Source of the DNA: an uncultured bacterium | GTDB lineage: Bacteria > Bacillota > Clostridia > Lachnospirales > Lachnospiraceae | Reading direction: 5' to 3' | Length of the DNA stretch: 6,811 nucleotides | Assembly: GCA_947086625.1 (NCBI GenBank) | Contig: CAMTZV010000081.1 | Coordinates: 1-6,811 of the forward strand | The notes under the pieces: model-generated | Database searches by the model: none | Told to the model about the DNA's origin: nothing | Seen by the model: the letters and a program-made list of their open reading frames with translations, nothing else | Translations under genes and position numbers: made by a program | Shown here: positions 5,123 to 6,811 of the stretch, piece after piece | How positions within the stretch are numbered: position 1 is the stretch's first letter | How the letters are laid out: every line of letters starts with the position of its first letter

Positions 5123-6412
5123 ATGGCAATGGTCATTCTCCTGATACTGCTCATTATCTTCGCGGTGCTCGGCGTGCCGCTTGCATTTGCGATCGGCGCT
5201 TCCAGCGTTACTTACATCGCGACAAACGCGCCGACCTTTATGCAGATGCTTCCCCAGCGCGTCTGGAACGGCGCTTACAGTGAGCTCATGATCGCGATGC
5301 CGCTGTTTATGCTGGCGGGCGAGCTGATGAACACAGGCGGTATCACAAAGCGTATCATCAATTTCTGTATGCAGATTCTGCGCCCGTTCCACGGGGGACT
5401 GGGCGAGGTCAATATCGTGGCTTCCATGATTTTCGGCGGGATCTCCGGCTCCTCGGTGGCCGATACGTCCGCGCTCGGAAGCATCCTGATTCCGGCGATG
5501 CAGGAGCAGGGCTATCCCCCGGAGGCATCCGCGGGTATCACGGTCGCATCCTCCACGATGGGCATGATTATTCCGCCGTCCACGCCGATGATCGTCTACT
5601 CGATGATCTCCGGCGCATCCGTGGGCGCGCTGTTTATGGCGGGCGCGGTTCCGGGCATTCTGATCGGACTGACGCAGCTCATTCTCGTGTTCTGGATCAG
5701 CCACAAAAAGCGCTGGCATCCGAAACGGGGTAAGTTTGACGGAAAGCAGTTTGCGCACGACATTTTAGCCGGCATCCCGGCGCTCGCGATGCCACTGTTT
5801 ATCATCGTCTGTGTGTCCGGCGGCGTCTGCACCGCGTCCGAGAGCGCGGGCGTGGCGGTGCTCTACTCGCTGCTTGTAGGCTTTTTCATCTACCGGGAGC
5901 TGACGTGGAAGGCGGTGTGGGAGGCGCTCAAAAAGACGCTTATCTCGTCCTCGTCCATCATGCTCATTATCGGCTTTACGACGATCTTCACATGGGTGCT
6001 GACAATGCAGCAGGTACCGCTGATCGTAGCCGGTTTCTTTATGGATCTGAACATGCCCGCATGGTGTATTGCGCTCGTGTTTGACGTGCTGATCCTGATT
6101 ATCGGAACGTTTATCGACGTCAGTCCGGCGATTTTGCTTCTGACTCCGATCCTGCTTCCGGTTATGGAGGCGTACGGCTTCTCGTCGCTGCAGTTTGGCG
6201 CGATGATGATTACCGGACTTGCAATCGGCCTCGTGACGCCGCCGGTAGGCATGTGCTTAAATGCGTGCAATAAGATCAACCGGATGCCGATCATCCAGAT
6301 TTTTAAGGGCGCGCTGCCGTTTGTCGTCTGTAATGTGATCGTGCTCGTCGCGATCAGCGTCTGGCCGACGCTCACGACGTGGCTTCCGCTGCTCTTGGGC
6401 TACAGTCTGTAA
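5123..6412 (+). CDS. dctM: TRAP transporter large permease subunit, DctM family
   Basis: The 429-residue ion-coupled transport subunit, close to the usual length, with many hydrophobic segments throughout. Family signatures are intact: GEVNIVASMIFGGISGSSVAD (from residue 94), the IIPPSTPMIVY turn (149-159), GTFIDVSPAILLLTPILLPV (328-347) and VTPPVGMCLNACNKI (371-385). It should use a sodium or proton gradient, with DctQ, to import the acid delivered by DctP. AAGGAGG at 5107-5113 lies inside the end of dctQ, 9 bases before the ATG, and only one base separates the two genes, so they are translationally linked. Its own stop codon overlaps the ribosome site of the aldolase gene, which extends the same transcript. 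Confidence 0.96.
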   Translation: MAMVILLILLIIFAVLGVPLAFAIGASSVTYIATNAPTFMQMLPQRVWNGAYSELMIAMPLFMLAGELMNTGGITKRIINFCMQILRPFHGGLGEVNIVASMIFGGISGSSVADTSALGSILIPAMQEQGYPPEASAGITVASSTMGMIIPPSTPMIVYSMISGASVGALFMAGAVPGILIGLTQLILVFWISHKKRWHPKRGKFDGKQFAHDILAGIPALAMPLFIIVCVSGGVCTASESAGVAVLYSLLVGFFIYRELTWKAVWEALKKTLISSSSIMLIIGFTTIFTWVLTMQQVPLIVAGFFMDLNMPAWCIALVFDVLILIIGTFIDVSPAILLLTPILLPVMEAYGFSSLQFGAMMITGLAIGLVTPPVGMCLNACNKINRMPIIQIFKGALPFVVCNVIVLVAISVWPTLTTWLPLLLGYSL

Positions 6413-6424
6413 GGAGATAAGAAT

Positions 6425-6811
6425 ATGACGTTAAAGGAAAAAATGAAAAAGGGTCCCGTCTTTGGTATGGCGTGCTTTACCGGGACGACCTGTGTAATTG
6501 AGAATATCGCAATGTCCGGGCTGGACTTTATCTACCTGGATTTGGAGCATACGAACTGGATGCTCGGGGAGGACTTTGAAAAGCAGATCATGGCGGCAAG
6601 GCTCCATGACATTTCCGTTTTGGTGCGCATGGCGGATGACGATGAGGTTGCCATCCGAAAGGTGCTTGAGTGGGGCGCGGACGGTGTGGTCATCCCGCAC
6701 TGCAAGACCGCGGAGATGGCGAGAAAATGCGTGGAGGCGGCGAAGTTTTCACCGCTTGGGCGCAGAGGCGGCGAGAGCAATGTGCGTGCGGCGGGCTTTG
6801 GCTACCACGAC
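6425..6811 (+). CDS. HpcH/HpaI-family aldolase, partial (runs off the window)
   Basis: The first 129 residues of a class II (metal-dependent) aldolase of the HpcH/HpaI family, whose members are usually about 250 residues. Visible family features are the strand ending in Leu-Asp39-Leu-Glu41-His42, where His42 is the expected catalytic base, Arg68 in VLVRM, the GADGVVIPHCKTAEMA segment (84-99), and PLGRRG (110-115). The metal-binding Glu and Asp of the family would lie beyond the window. Relatives reversibly cleave 2-keto-3-deoxy or 4-hydroxy-2-oxo acids to pyruvate and an aldehyde, for example in uronate, rhamnonate or homoprotocatechuate breakdown. AAGGAG (6411-6416) overlaps the dctM stop and sits 8 bases before the ATG. 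Its place in the TRAP operon suggests it cleaves the imported acid or a product of it; the exact substrate is unknown. Confidence 0.88.
   Translation, partial: MTLKEKMKKGPVFGMACFTGTTCVIENIAMSGLDFIYLDLEHTNWMLGEDFEKQIMAARLHDISVLVRMADDDEVAIRKVLEWGADGVVIPHCKTAEMARKCVEAAKFSPLGRRGGESNVRAAGFGYHD

Noticed and set aside
5045..5758. A 237-codon minus-strand frame antisense to dctM
   Set aside because: Its product is rich in His, Arg and Asp, typical of a shadow frame opposite a membrane protein gene. The plus-strand DctM signatures are unambiguous.

Overview
The window looks like a piece of chromosome from an anaerobic Gram-positive bacterium, most likely a Clostridia/Lachnospiraceae-type Firmicute. 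The signs are strong AGGAGG-type ribosome sites before nearly every gene, a lipoprotein with a long Asp/Ala/Pro-rich spacer after its lipidated cysteine, moderately GC-rich codon use, and the general gene content. This placement is inference; there is no rRNA or other phylogenetic marker here.

Layout. (1) Positions 42-1454, plus strand: a low-molecular-weight tyrosine phosphatase-family protein followed by a class I SAM-dependent methyltransferase. (2) Positions 1471-2829, minus strand: a GntR/FCD transcription factor followed by an unrecognised exported or membrane-anchored protein. The second gene converges on the methyltransferase. (3) Positions 2830-3286: a divergent control region of about 460 bases, with four copies of a GTATAC-centred operator, a likely promoter for each side, a separate 9-bp inverted repeat and a leader hairpin. 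(4) Positions 3287-6811, plus strand: a TRAP transporter operon (DctP binding lipoprotein, DctQ small membrane subunit, DctM large membrane subunit), followed without a gap by an HpcH/HpaI-family aldolase that runs off the window.

How the parts fit. The likely story is a ligand-controlled sugar-acid (or other carboxylate) uptake and cleavage locus. DctP captures the acid outside the membrane, DctQM imports it with an ion gradient, and the aldolase splits a 2-keto-3-deoxy-type acid into pyruvate (or a similar oxoacid) and an aldehyde. The GntR/FCD protein is encoded divergently and its presumed operators flank both promoters, so it probably represses itself and the transporter until the substrate or an intermediate binds. 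A terminator-like hairpin between dctP and dctQ probably gives more binding protein than membrane subunits.

Most of the window is ordinary. The parts most worth checking are the paired operators, and the start of dctQ. There a perfectly spaced ribosome site leads to an ATA codon, while an overlapping 18-codon reading frame has the ATG. I see no mobile element, CRISPR array, tRNA or rRNA, and no evidence of a wholly new system.
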